A DNA stretch of 64,000 bases from Buxus sempervirens (Eukaryota > Streptophyta > Magnoliopsida > Buxales > Buxaceae). The translations under genes were made by a program, and so were the position numbers. The DNA is taken from NCBI GenBank assembly GCA_947561395.2, contig OX387190.1, positions 32,978,858 through 33,042,857 on the forward strand. Reading direction: 5' to 3'. Within the stretch, counting starts at the first letter, position 1. Each line of letters starts with the position of its first letter. Below, piece after piece: positions 11,068-23,292 of this stretch. The notes under the pieces are model-generated. The model ran no database searches. It saw nothing but the letters and a program-made list of their open reading frames with translations, and was not told the DNA's origin.

Positions 11068-12425
11068 TGTTTTAGATTCTAAAATCCGGCAAACTAAAGA
11101 AGAAAATCCAAAGTTCTATCTTATCAACTCGAAGAACAGAGCCCGAGTCTGTGCTTATGACTTATGAGCCAACATTTCAACCTTTTTCTAATGGTACAAA
11201 GTTCGTAAGTCAAGAGTCAATAATGAAATATGAATTAGCCCCTAGTATTGCTGTGGAAAACTGGAAATCCATTTACTATCTTCTTGACTTGACTTGGAAA
11301 AAATCAAAACTAAAACTGCCATTCAATTTGATGCAAAGTTTGAAACAAATTAATAAATAAATATAGGGAAAAAACATGATTAATATCAAAATCAATACTT
11401 TTCCCTATGAAGAACCAAAAGGTCAAAAAATTTGTCCCACATGAATTGAGAAGAGTCAAGAACCCTTTGTCACGGGTTTAATGTTGCCGTGTGGAATGAG
11501 TTAGCCCTTTGTTTATATTTTTTTTTGGTAGGACCCTTTGTTTACTCCGTTTGAACCGCAACTTTTTGAACTAAATCTAAACACTCTAAACACACTTTTC
11601 AACACACTTTTCGGTTTGGAATTAAGCGAACATAACCTATTAGACCTCACACTATGCATCCATCAGAACAAAAGGAGGATGAAGTTCAGAAAGCCAAATC
11701 ACTCTAGTGTGCAGCGATAACAAACGGTTGGAAAATAATAGCAGTTAAAAGGGCTCAATCATCCGAGTACATATAACAATTCCTTCATCTTCAATTAGAG
11801 ATTACAGACTTTAAGAAGTCACATAACAATTCCTTCAACTTCAAGTAAAGATTACAAACTTTAAGAAAGTTCAATAGATGCTCTACCCGGATTATCACGT
11901 ATGAACAAAGCATAACCATGAAGGTACTTACTTGCATCGTGGTCCTTTTGACGAATTACAGCAATGGAACCTTAAAGACACCCTATTGTTACGTGCCGCA
12001 TGCAGTATCAGTATCGAAGACAAATATTCTTATGATATTAAGAAATCTTGAACTCTTACAGGTTTCAGATTGACGTGAGGTAAGAAAATCAGAGCACTGC
12101 TTCCCAGCCGAGCAGTTTTTGTCATCATGAGTCAAAAAAAGGCCGCTGTTAGAATGATTCTCCTCTCATAAAAAAATTCTTCGAGACACAGAAGTAGAAC
12201 TCTGCACATAATAGTTACCAGGTTTTGATTAATGGGTTGATTGCAGTTGAAATGAGAACCTGGTACCCCAAACTATGAACATGGAAGTAAAAAGAAAGAT
12301 TGAAATATCAATGCACAAAGAAAGTTACAGCTGGGGCACAAATGGTTTAAGTAAACTCCAAAATTACCCGAAGATATAATTCACAGCAACAACTCCAAAA
12401 TGGGGCTCTGCACAGGGCTTTTCCT
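11068..12425. other. Intergenic between the small membrane gene and the MAP3K 3' end
   Basis: Holds the leader of the minus-strand gene on its left, a 50-bp tandem repeat (listed separately) and, in the last few hundred bases, the likely 3' UTR of the MAP3K. No supported ORF. Confidence 0.4.
11770..11872. repeat. 50-bp tandem duplication
   Basis: Two adjacent units share ATAACAATTCCTTCA, TTCAA and GATTAC.GACTTTAAGAA with a few substitutions. Non-coding. Confidence 0.75.
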
Positions 12426-15400
12426 TCATGGGGCCCCCATCTGTATCAACTGTAGTGGAGACTTCAGCAACTTCTTCAGTGAATCGACAATACTAGCGAA
12501 TGACGGCCGCTGTGCAGGGTCACTGCAAGAGAAAAATAGTAAACTATTATGATATCTTTAATTTATCCTTGAATGAAATTATTAGCATATAAATAAAGGC
12601 CGGAAACAGCAAAAGTGAACCATCAGTGTCCCAAAACAGCACAAAAAAGGCATCCCAACTAGGAGACCCAAAACAAGAATGCTCATGTAGTTCTACTCAT
12701 AAAGGGAAAGAAACCAGAATGTAACATTTCCATGATTTGATTCACGAAGAGAGAGAGAGACCCAAAAGAATCATTCCCTTGTAGTTCTATACTCATGTAG
12801 GTAAAGACACCAGAATGTGCCATTTCCAAGATTTAATTCATGCAGCTAATGACATGATCCAGATTTCATGAATTGCGATGATATAGACAATAGGTTATGA
12901 TATCCTGGGCAACGAATGTATAATTGGGTAAACTAGCATTTTGCAGAGTTTGCAAGAGACTGTCATGAAGCTATCTTTACTACCATGAAAACTGACTATT
13001 TATCTGAATAATAAGGGACCTGAAGTTTGTTTCTTCAAATGTTTTTCCAGGAAATAAGACCATCTGGAAGCAGTGAAAAAATGAATGGAAGTTTCTTCAT
13101 GTTTATTCTTATCACATTTCTGTGAGGAGAAACTTCAAGAAATGCTCATAAAAATAGTGTCTATGAGCACTTGCAATGTTTGTTCTTTCCCTAGTTTACA
13201 CATTCTTTAACTTTGAGTTCTCCTTGGATTTGACACCGGTGGAGAAGGAAAAAATAGGCAAAATAAAGTTCTTAAAGCACTTGTTTTCTACAAGTATTGA
13301 AGTCAACTTATTTTAGCAAACTGTAAATCAACAAGCAAAATCCTTTTGGACATAACTAATAAGCTGTTGCAATATCCTTTCGGAGCATGGAACCACATGC
13401 AAGCAACTACAACAAAGCAGATGGATCTTTTTCTTACTCAGCCCAGCAGGATTCCATGATTGACACTAGCGATGCAGAAGTATTCTGTGGTATGGTTAGT
13501 CTTCTGTTTTGGAAAGCAACAGCTCCAACAACCTGGAAGTTTACCACATCAAATGATTGAAGGTACTTGTGAAAGAAAAACACAGATTCATCAGGTACCA
13601 TGTCAATTTTATTTCTCAATTTGTGAGATAAATACACAAATCCAGAAAGCTGAGTTATGCAGGATCTCTTGCACAATTAGAATACCTGGGCTGGGCCGAG
13701 TCCACTCCAAGGTTGTTCCATAGTCACAAGCTCCCATAAGATGACACCAAAGCTGTAAACATCAGACTTCTCATTCGAGGGTTCTCCACGAAGAAACTCT
13801 GGAGCCATCCATTCAGGCTGAAAGGGAAAGCAAGAGAGTTACATGCTCGTAGACGCATCGAAGAAAACTCAATCCTGCAAACATATTGATAAAAACATCT
13901 GACTTCCTACTGAAAATAAGAAAACTATCATGACTTACAATGAAATAGAGTAACAGAAAGTGGGCCATCTACCAAAAAAAAGTTAACCATTTATAACACA
14001 GAAGAAGAGGTTCAGAATTTTGCTCTGAATCTGACAATGTCTCTTAACGAAAATGGTGTTGAACAAGAGTGACCTATATCCAACCCATGTTGGAGCCATA
14101 ACTTGGGAATCAGTTTAGAATAGATACTGTACTAATGTCCATAAAGTTCAGGTTGAGATAAATAATATAATAATTAACTGTTCAGAATTAGATTCTTCTC
14201 AGAAAGGTTATGATCCAGAAAACTAAATCAAGCACAAAGACTTAACAGCCTTCAAGATACAGCTTTTCATTTTACGTTGCAAGGAGAGAGGAAACATACT
14301 GTGCCAGCTACAGATTTTGAGGAAATAAATGTGTTTGCCTTGAATCTTGATAATCCAAAATCACACACCTGTTTCCATAAAAATGCAAGACGTACGTAAT
14401 TAGCAATAAGGTTTTCAAGCGTGCCTAGTTGCTAGGCACTTGCCAAGATGTTTAAATCACCCTGAAAATATGCTTTCTGGCCTTCAATTAGGTGTTATAA
14501 GGCACTGTGTGATTTCAGCTAGTTGCCGTTGTACCCTTAAAAGACTAATATGCTGAAAATAAAAGTTTGGGAGATAAAAAGTATGGCTTACCTTTACTGT
14601 CCAATTCTTGTCAACCAATAAATTTGGTGATTTAAGATCCCAATGAACTATAGGAGGGTTTAAGCGATGGAGATAATTGATTCCCTTAGCCTACATCAAA
14701 TACATTAAATTAACTTACAGAAACCAGTAAAGCAATTGACTGCAGCTTAATTAAAACAAAAACAATACATGATGATAACAGGTATACAAACCACATCTAA
14801 TGCCATGCGCAATCGCCTCCTCTTATCCAATATTTCACCAGCAGCTGGCCTATGTATGAGACGATACATGCTACCCCTGTTCCACACAATTTAGTATTTG
14901 TAAAGGTTTGCACATATGCATAACTTTACCAAGAGCCATGCTTCAGCTATGAATATGAAACACTTCAACATTTACCTAGGCAGATATTCTGTGACAATTG
15001 ACAGATTTGGACGCTTTGTCACAGCACCCATGAAAAGAACAACATTTGGATGACGGACTCGTTTCATTATTGCAACCTACAAATAATTGTACAAGACTAA
15101 TATTACTTGTTGTAATTGATAATTGTGACTAATTAGTGAAGCTGCAGCCATATGGGAACCGTGTCAATGACCTTCTTTGAGCATCAAAATTAATAGAATA
15201 ATGGTAGACATAATAGATAATTCCGAATTAAGACCCAAAATTCAAGACTTGAAATCTGCTGGAGCCCTTGGCTGGAAGATCTGCCGGTCCAACGGTGATT
15301 TATATGTCCACGTAGGTGCATGAAGCCTATGTGTACACAACTTCCATTGTTGGACCAGCAGATCTTCCAGTGTGAGGGAGTCAGGGACCAGCTGATATGG

Positions 15401-18400
15401 ACTCAAAATTCAATTAGTCTGCCAACAGGATGAGTTATAAAATTTAAGGAAAAAATATGGAATCATAGAAGTGAGAGAATATACATAAAACAGCACATGC
15501 AAAATCCAAAATTAAGGGAAAAATTAAAAACGGAATCAAACATGATCATGATTTTTCTATTGTCACAATTACAACAATATTATAAGTTCTTTAACAGTGG
15601 AAGGCAAGAAAACATTTTGTTGTATAGATTAGAAATGTAACATCCAAAATTTTTCACTACATCCATTATAAAAACAGCTGTTTTTTCCCCTTATCACATA
15701 GTGATTAAAAGAATAAATATCTTAAAAAGAGAGAATATTAAATATAAGGCAAAAGTCAATGTTCCACGTTGAAGGCGTTACTATAAATGTCAAAATTTTT
15801 AGATTTATCACATGCATACCTCTCTCAGGAACTCCTTAAACTGGTCGTCTTGGAAGTCTTGGACGGTAAGAACCTTAACCGCAACATCCTGCATTGCATG
15901 TTTCTCAAAATAAGTGCAAGATCTTCATGTACCAATCAATAGGAACTCCCCAGTAAAAAATAAACAAATGAAACAAAAAGGACAATGGCATTTTTTCTGC
16001 TATTTTTATCTTTTGTTTTAATTCACTTTTAATACAGGGGCAGTAGTCAATGCTAACTACGTTTTCGAAGGCTAATAGGCATACAAGAATTCAATATCAG
16101 AATTACCCAATGCAAATAAAAAGGCTGAAAATCAAGATCATAAATGCAAAGCAATAATAAATTAATATTGGTGGCAAGTAAAAAGTATAATGAGACTAAC
16201 TGAGCCATGCCATTCAGCACGATGGACTGTTCCAAATGAGCCTGCATGAGAAAGTGACATACGAAATTAGTATAAAAATTCAAAAAATTTTCTCAAAACA
16301 GAATACAATTTTATCATATTAAACTTAAGCTATAAAAGCTGATTGATAACAGTAAATTACCAGCACCAACACGCTCCTTGATATGTAATTCATCCCACGG
16401 GATCTCAAGCCAATCCATCGCAAGGGAAGGCTCAAGATTCAAATATCTTGGGACAGTAACAGTACTTGGAAATCCATCTTGATTTTTGAGCATGCTTCTC
16501 GTAAGTTCCTTCTGACTAGGTAAATTTACTTCTTGCTGTTCAGCTCGACTTCTGATCGCAACTAACCCTTCTCTATAAATTTCTTCTGGAGGAGTACTGC
16601 CTCCATAAAGTGAAGAATGCACATGCATCAATGTTCGCATGGCAGATTCTATACCTTCTGATACATTATCATGCACAGAAGCCAATGTCGTGCTTGTGTG
16701 ACCATCAGTAAAACTGTGGGCATCAAAAGGCATCCCGGTAGATTCCAATTTCGCATGATCATTGTCAGTTGGGAAACAGATGCATTCATTTGAATGCTCA
16801 AGCAAGTCATGATCCTCCACTGGTTGAATTTCCTTCCCCATGCAAGGGATGGGCCTATCTACATGCACGTTTGCTGCATTATGGGAAAATGAAGTTATCT
16901 TATTTGCACAACAACAAAAATGAATATCTGTGAGCAATTAAAATTACATGCACTGATACAACTTATCATCAATACTTAGAGCATAAGCCTATCCCTTATT
17001 ATGGATGGACCATATACATGAAACTGCATGCAGAAGGGAACGTATGGCAAGTTTCAGTCCATGACTAATGACCAACAGCCACAAATAAGTGCAGATGTGC
17101 ATAACAGGCTTAAAATGTCAAACTGTGAGGAGGAGCCTTATCCAAACCAGCTGGATTTGGCAACACAAGATATATACCATCCATTTGACAAAGAGCCCTT
17201 TGGATTAGCCATACATACAAATATCTTAAACCACAAAACCACAAATAATGCATTTTTATTACGTTTAATCCTGTGTATGATGGTTGTCCGATTTCTTAAT
17301 TTTCTTTATGTTTGTTGAAATAAAAATGTTAGATTTAGCAGAGCCCTTTATGCCATATGAAGTTTTTTTTTTATTTTTTTTAATTTTTTTTCACGCTTGA
17401 AACTTGTTATGTGACCAATAGTTCATTTTAGTCCACTTGGAGAAGTGGAGCCATCCAAATAAGCTCCCATGCGAAAGTTACCTGGCACAACATGTAACTA
17501 CCTAAAAGCGTTGCTCCAGACAATCCACCTAGCTCATACAATAAATAAAGCATTGATCCAGACAACCCTGCCTCATATAATAAATACTATGTGTACACAC
17601 ATTTTGAAAGTAGATATCTCAATTATACATAATACAATTATTTAAGATGTAATTCATTATGGAACTCTGAGTTACCTAACTAGCAAGTCGAGTTATTTTA
17701 TAATGAGATTTGCACGGTTAAGGATTTCTGCTTCTGTTATAGGACCTGTTGCCAACCTAGGTCCTCCCAGCACAGAACATCGCAAGGTGCTATTGATTAA
17801 AGATAAATCTAGCCAAATTTATATTAAACCATTTTCCAATATTTACTATAGAAGTTGCGTGAAACACAGATTTCATGGTATGAAAGACATTCGCACCTGT
17901 ATTGGGACTTTCAGGATGAGCACTTGTGTGCTCTGGGTTTATCGTCTGATAACATGAAGTATTGTCTGTGTGAGGTTGTTGGAAACCTGTTAGATGAGAG
18001 ACTTGAAATGGTGAAGGAATTGATGAAAATGAACCTCCATTTATTGAGGAATCTGGGCCACGGACATTTCCCGGTTCCCCAACTAGGTCAACTACATACT
18101 CCCTGTTGAATAATAGATATGATTCAAACAGCAAAACACGAAATCATAAGAGCAAGTTAACATAATTAAGAGCTCAGAACACAAAATGAAAGTCTCCTTT
18201 ATTAAGCATGGAATCTTTTGAAATGAGAGATCACATTAAATTTAAATATCATTTTGAAGTCAGAGGCAATTCAGCTAGCTTTTAGTAGGAATGGTGTTCA
18301 ACATGGTATCAAAGCCTTAGGCAAACGCCAGGTCTTGGGTTCAAACCTTCACTCCACCCGTTGAGAAAAAAAAAATATTCCACGTGTAGGGCCTCCCTAA

Positions 18401-21400
18401 AATGGGTCCCCTACAGAAAAGGGTTTGAGTCCGGCCCACACGTGAGGGGGAGTGTTAAGGAATATATTAAATATATAAAGTTCACCCCTTACTATCAGCT
18501 TAAGCTTTTAGTAGGAACGGTGTTCTACAGCTACACTAGACAGGAAAAAACATGTTAAAGTTTTCAAAAAAAAATTTCAATAACTAATCTCATAATTTAA
18601 GAATTCTGATTCTGTAAAATAACTCATGGGGTAAAAATCACAACAAAGAATCCATGAACCACAAAGTATCTCAGCATTCAAATTGAGATATTGCCAATCG
18701 ATCATGAATTGTGTGACTAAAAAAATTATACATGTATTGCATAATATAAATGTTAAACACTAGAACAGAAAGTCCCACCAATATCAACAATTCTTAGCAC
18801 AAAATAAATAAAACATATATGGTGCACCCAGGATATTACATGACATAGTCGAAATCATGTGGATTACCTAACACAAAGAAGTTTGAAGCTTATCTATGGA
18901 CCTATGATACAGAATCAAAAGACGGAGCTGAAACCTAACCAGAAAGACAATTAACTAAATCAATATATTACCTTGAGGGCGACCTATCGTCTCCAATTTT
19001 TACAAGACAGGAAGACTGATGATCTGCTATACAGTACATGCAGCCACGAGCTATACGGCACGGCAAACCAATGCAATCAGCCAATTTCTGCATAGGCAAA
19101 AATCATGTTTGCCATTAGTAACTCCTGCTAGATAACGGTATTAATGTAACTTATTTTTTTTTATCTCTTTATAAAAGGTATTCGAAAGAGATGTTTATAT
19201 GAATAATTTTACGGTAGATATACAGAGATGTTTATATGAATAATTTCTGCATAAATAATTGGCAAATAGCAGACTCAAATCCATGAGTTGGCATGTGCTG
19301 TATTGCCATCATCCAACTGAGAGCATAACCGATGATTTGATTTTATAAGATGTTACAGTTATGAAAACTCTTGGCTAAACACCGAAGAAAGTAGACAATT
19401 ACTGGTCCGATCTCTGCAGAGATTCACTCTTATGCACATAGTCAGAAATAACTGGAGAATAGCACATTAAAATAGTTGCTCAAATTTATTATTGGAAGCT
19501 GTATCTGATATTTAACAAACGCACAGTGATGGATATATCACAGCAATACAATTTTGAAAGAAAGAAAGAACAGTGGAAATCTTGGGGGAAAAATACTGGG
19601 AACTATAATCATGGGAAGTCATCATTGCACTAAAGGAAATAAGTTGTAAACACAAAGTTAAAGTAGACGTAGAAGAGCCACACAAGACAACTTTGAAGTG
19701 CAGAAACTGACACTATGTCATATTAAATTCTATTCTGGAATCAAAAGATCATAAATTTGATAGGGTGTGACATGCCAGCTACAAAGTGTGAAAAGTTAAT
19801 AATTTTGCCCTTTTTTTTATATTTTCTCAGATAATATACAAACTGTGCAATTTAATACATTCTAAAGGGATGCACAAGATGTAGCTAAAGTGATGCATCT
19901 CAAAGATTTTTCTTCAATTCACCTTGAAAAGAATTGCACGATGCCTACAGAGTCCCATAGATAAGCTGCCAATAGGAACGACAATACAATTTTGAATATC
20001 CCTCAATCTTTTGCTAACCAATTTCCATCGCTTGTTGAGATTCCCTTTCTCCACTGAAAACTTGCCCCTTCAAATTCCAACAAACTCAAAAAATTTGGAC
20101 CAAATAAGCAAGCAAGAAAGGCACAACAACAATCTGTAGAGGAAAATGTGAAACTTACCCCATGTGGATAGAAACGAGTTTGCCAAGCTTTTCCACCAAC
20201 ACTAAGGTCTTCCCTGAAGCATTATGAAGTTCACGAGCTTTATCTTCGAGCTTTTTGAGGTGTAAGTCCCCACGTCGATCAACAAGCAGCACCTCCATTG
20301 ATGTCTCACTTGGATTAATTGCTTTAAGTGATGATAAAGGCGGCAGCCGTCTCCCTTCCTCCAGCTCATTGCACATAAGCCAGAGGTAGGGATTCATCCC
20401 CAGAATGTTATAGAATCCATCTGATATCTTGTCAGTGTAAGATAGGCACCCACTCACCTGAAAATGTTATGAAGAATAACAATTAATGCAAATATTAACA
20501 AAGTCGAGCATAAATGTGTTCCAACCTTAGAAGATCTAATTTACTACCTCCGATTAAAATTCCATCCCATCAAACAGATTACTGGTTCCAACTCTGAGAG
20601 TAAACTGAAGCCATTGAAAACAACTTAAAAATAAAAAATCTCAAAAACTGAAAAAGCAAAACAGTGCACATACCCAGAGACGATAAGAAACAGTTTCCAC
20701 ATCAGAAGCAACATCACTGATCTCCTGTGGACTCTCTGGCAGAAGCAGAATAGGTTCATCAACCAGAAAAACTTGAGATGTGATACGAACAGCTAGACTA
20801 AGCTGTAGGTAGTAGTTTTCCTGGGACTTCTTCACCCAACTTTCCTTGCTCTCATCTTCCTCCGGCCTAAGCTGTTGGTAGTAGTTTTCCTGCGAATTCT
20901 TCGCCCAAATTTCCTTGCTCTCATCTCCCTCTTGCCGGCCAGTCGAGGCTTGTGAATCCTTAACGTCGGTTGAGAGAGTTCCCTCCACTGTTGTTCCCGA
21001 TAACAGGCTCCCCGCAAAACTACTTTCACTCGATGGCCTCTGCAACGAAGTTTCCCGGCCAAAAATTCGGTCTTGACCGCCGACCGCCTCCGGCAATCGC
21101 TGCAACTCGAGCAGAAGCCCTTGATCCTCGTCATCGAGCCTCGACTTCGCGTGAACCGATCTACTTCCCTTTCTATCCAACAACCGATCGCCGAAAGCAG
21201 CGATTTGCTTCCCAATTTGCTTCCCAATTTGAATTTGCTTGCCCGTGAACAGATCCGACGCAGTTAGACTCTTGCCAAACGAGGTCCCTTTCGCCAACTT
21301 GCATGCCTGTCGATCATTTTCAGCGCTAACACTCTCTTTCTCAGTCTTCTTCTCGTGATCCTGGAGCAGTTTAGTCGTAGGATCGTATCCATGATCCGGA

Positions 21401-21438
21401 AATTGCCTCGGAAAGAAGTAAGTCGTTCTATGAGGCAT
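12426..21438 (-). CDS. EDR1/CTR1-family Raf-like MAP kinase kinase kinase
   Basis: Fifteen exons join in frame: 20,674-21,438; 20,159-20,457; 19,923-20,067; 18,972-19,087; 17,897-18,102; 16,361-16,873 (or to 16,927); 16,201-16,241; 15,820-15,888; 14,976-15,076; 14,792-14,876; 14,592-14,690; 14,300-14,368; 13,686-13,817; 13,438-13,532; 12,426-12,522. The product is about 943 aa (961 with the alternative acceptor). The start is the ATG giving [15 protein letters not shown], since the upstream in-frame codon is only GTG. The N-terminal half carries the EDR1/CTR1 domain ([51 protein letters not shown]). The kinase domain has GAGSFGTV, K700 in VAVK, HWD (796-798), DFG (816-818) and GTPEWMAPE. This family acts in ethylene, defence and stress MAPK signalling in the cytosol and at the ER. 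The C-terminus [12 protein letters not shown] suggests the group B3 relatives of At5g11850, which is inferred. Oddities are HWD in place of HRD, a duplicated 23-residue segment, and a weak donor (GTGCGA) after exon 5. Confidence 0.9.
15248..15400 (-). mobile_element. MITE family A, copy 2, inside a MAP3K intron
   Basis: Reverse-oriented copy of the element at 4,050-4,196, with arms at 15,273-15,297 and 15,345-15,369 and three or so mismatches between the arms. It lies in the intron between exons 8 and 9 of the kinase gene, well away from both splice sites. Confidence 0.75.
18224..18529 (+). mobile_element. TRIM (miniature LTR retrotransposon) in a MAP3K intron
   Basis: The right LTR, 18,453-18,529 (77 bp), begins TGTTAAGG and ends TTCTACA. 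The left, 18,224-18,303, is eroded but shares AGCTTTTAGTAGGA and GGTGTTCAACA. Directly after the left LTR comes TGGTATCAAAGCC, a primer-binding site complementary to initiator Met tRNA (one change from TGGTATCAGAGC). Directly before the right LTR is the purine tract GTGAGGGGGAG. The internal part is about 150 bp with no coding capacity. No matching target duplication is left. It lies in the intron between exons 4 and 5. Confidence 0.7.
20799..20936 (-). repeat. 69-bp in-frame tandem duplication in MAP3K exon 1
   Basis: Two adjacent 69-bp units encode two 23-residue copies built on DESKE-W-KSQENYY-QL, just before the EDR1/CTR1 domain. Copies differ at several positions, so this is not an assembly stutter. 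Confidence 0.85.
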
Positions 21439-23079
21439 TCTCACGAGTTTCACGGGCTGAATCCACACGCTTTTTGCTTTTCAATCTTCAACAACTTGAT
21501 CCGTGAACCAAAAAGGCCGTCTCTCTCCTCTCGGAGACAACTCCAACCCCCAATTGGACGTAAAACCTCTACAAACTTCTTCACAATCTTCGAGGACAAG
21601 AAACTGAATTTTGATTTCCACTGTACACAGCAGAAACACTTCCAGACAGTTCTTTATCAACTGCCAACAATTCATGTAACTCAGAAGCGATTTTGTATCG
21701 TAACAGATAAGCGGTTTTGCAGATCCTTGCAGATATTGAGATCATGCAATACGCTTACCCGTTCACGGTTCGAATCCGAAAAGCGGTTTCGCAGAGCTTG
21801 CAGGAGCGGCGTCGAGCCGAAACAAAGAGACTAAAATAAAAAAAAAACGGTTTCAGAAATCCAGATTTGGATAAAAGAAGGTCGTTGCAGAGCAGTCCAT
21901 ATTGCCTCTGAGTGCGAGCTATCGCGTCTTTAAGCTCGGACGTTGAGGACGAAAGCAGAGAAGAAATTGAAATAATAAGCGCCAAGCACTAACGAACGCG
22001 GTATGTGAAGATTCGTACACTTCCCTTCGCCGCTACACGTAAGCAGCGGAGCAAACTTCTTGAAACACGTAGCTAGAAAGGGAGAAGTGCGTAAGTTGCA
22101 CCGGGCGTAGATTAGAAAGAAGGAAGCCACGGGACGAAGTAGAGCGGTTTCAAAATTTTGATATGTCTAAATTACCCTTGTCTATTTATTAAATGACTAA
22201 ATCAACAACGGCATGTGACGGCTGGTATGGTTCGATGCTGCTGCGCTGTAAAGGTCGGCGTTGTGGTTGGTTGCTCACACTCGAAACTTGGAACCCCATC
22301 CGTCGCTTGGTGCCCGTGACGGTGTCAGTTTATTCATCTAAATTCCTTAAATGCCCCTACTCGAACGGTACATCTTTTTAAGCTCTTTAATATGGAATGA
22401 CCGGTGTCGGTTTATTCAACTGAAGTCTAAAATTTGAACGGTACATATTTGTATTAGTTTCTTACTTGACATGTTGTGAATGTAAATCGAGTTCTATTAA
22501 AAATGAACAACCAATTTGGTTGGATTATTCCAAGTCAATATGAACCCTATTACTCCTCTCTGTTCCCCAATATACATACAAACATGAATAGATACATACA
22601 TGATGTGATGTTTAAATAAACAAAAAACCTAATAAGGTTATTGGATAGGAGTTTGACATATTAGTAATTGAAATGTTAATCACCGGATATGGTAAATGAC
22701 TGACATTGATATGGATAATGACATAAATTTACTTTTGGAACTCAGGGTATCCAAGTCCGCTTACACTCAACCAACTAATCTCTAAGGGTCCATGCAAGAC
22801 CCTACAACCCACATGACCCAGGTATAATTATGGATAATGACATACATTATCTTAGGTGTTTCATGCTGAACAACATGGGTTAGTGTTTCATTATTATAAT
22901 GTTGTAAATAAGAAAGAAATGAAACTAATGGTTGGTTCTTTTGTTAAGAAACAAGCAAATAGAATTTTTTTTACTAGTTGTTGGATAGAATTGTTTGTTT
23001 AAATTTTTTAAGGCAATATCATTGTTTATGTTTAGTGTTACACTAATAGTAGCCACAAACGCCATTTAATTATATCCTA
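21439..23079. other. MAP3K 5' flank and intergenic DNA
   Basis: 21,439-22,150 is richer in GC than the rest and is probably leader and promoter of the minus-strand kinase gene. Overlapping short ORFs there are not supported as genes. Beyond 22,400 it is plain AT-rich intergenic sequence. Confidence 0.4.
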
Positions 23080-23292
23080 CTAGGCGGGTGCACGTGTGGT
23101 ACTGCATGTATGAAGAAAGGGAGGAACAATTTTGCAACTGATTACTAGATTTTTAAAAAATTGAAGCAGTTTTGCGTATTATACCTTTTATTAATGAATC
23201 TTCTCATTGATATGTAAGGATTGTTTTGGAAACTTGCACATTTTAGTTGGCGTGATTCCCAAACGGGCACCACAAGTTATATATAGTATAGA
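23080..23292 (-). mobile_element. Non-autonomous Helitron, copy H3
   Basis: Read on the minus strand it starts A/TCTATACTATATATAAC and ends CGTGCACCCGCCTAG/T, matching the Helitron rules (5' TC, 3' CTRR, insertion between A and T). Internal motifs (CATTAATAAAAGG, TACATGCAGTAC) are shared with the other copies. Confidence 0.75.

Noticed and set aside
20832..21834. ORFs on both strands over MAP3K exon 1 and its leader
   Set aside because: Antisense or frame-shifted reads of the exon; the real frame is fixed by the EDR1/CTR1 motifs and splice phases.
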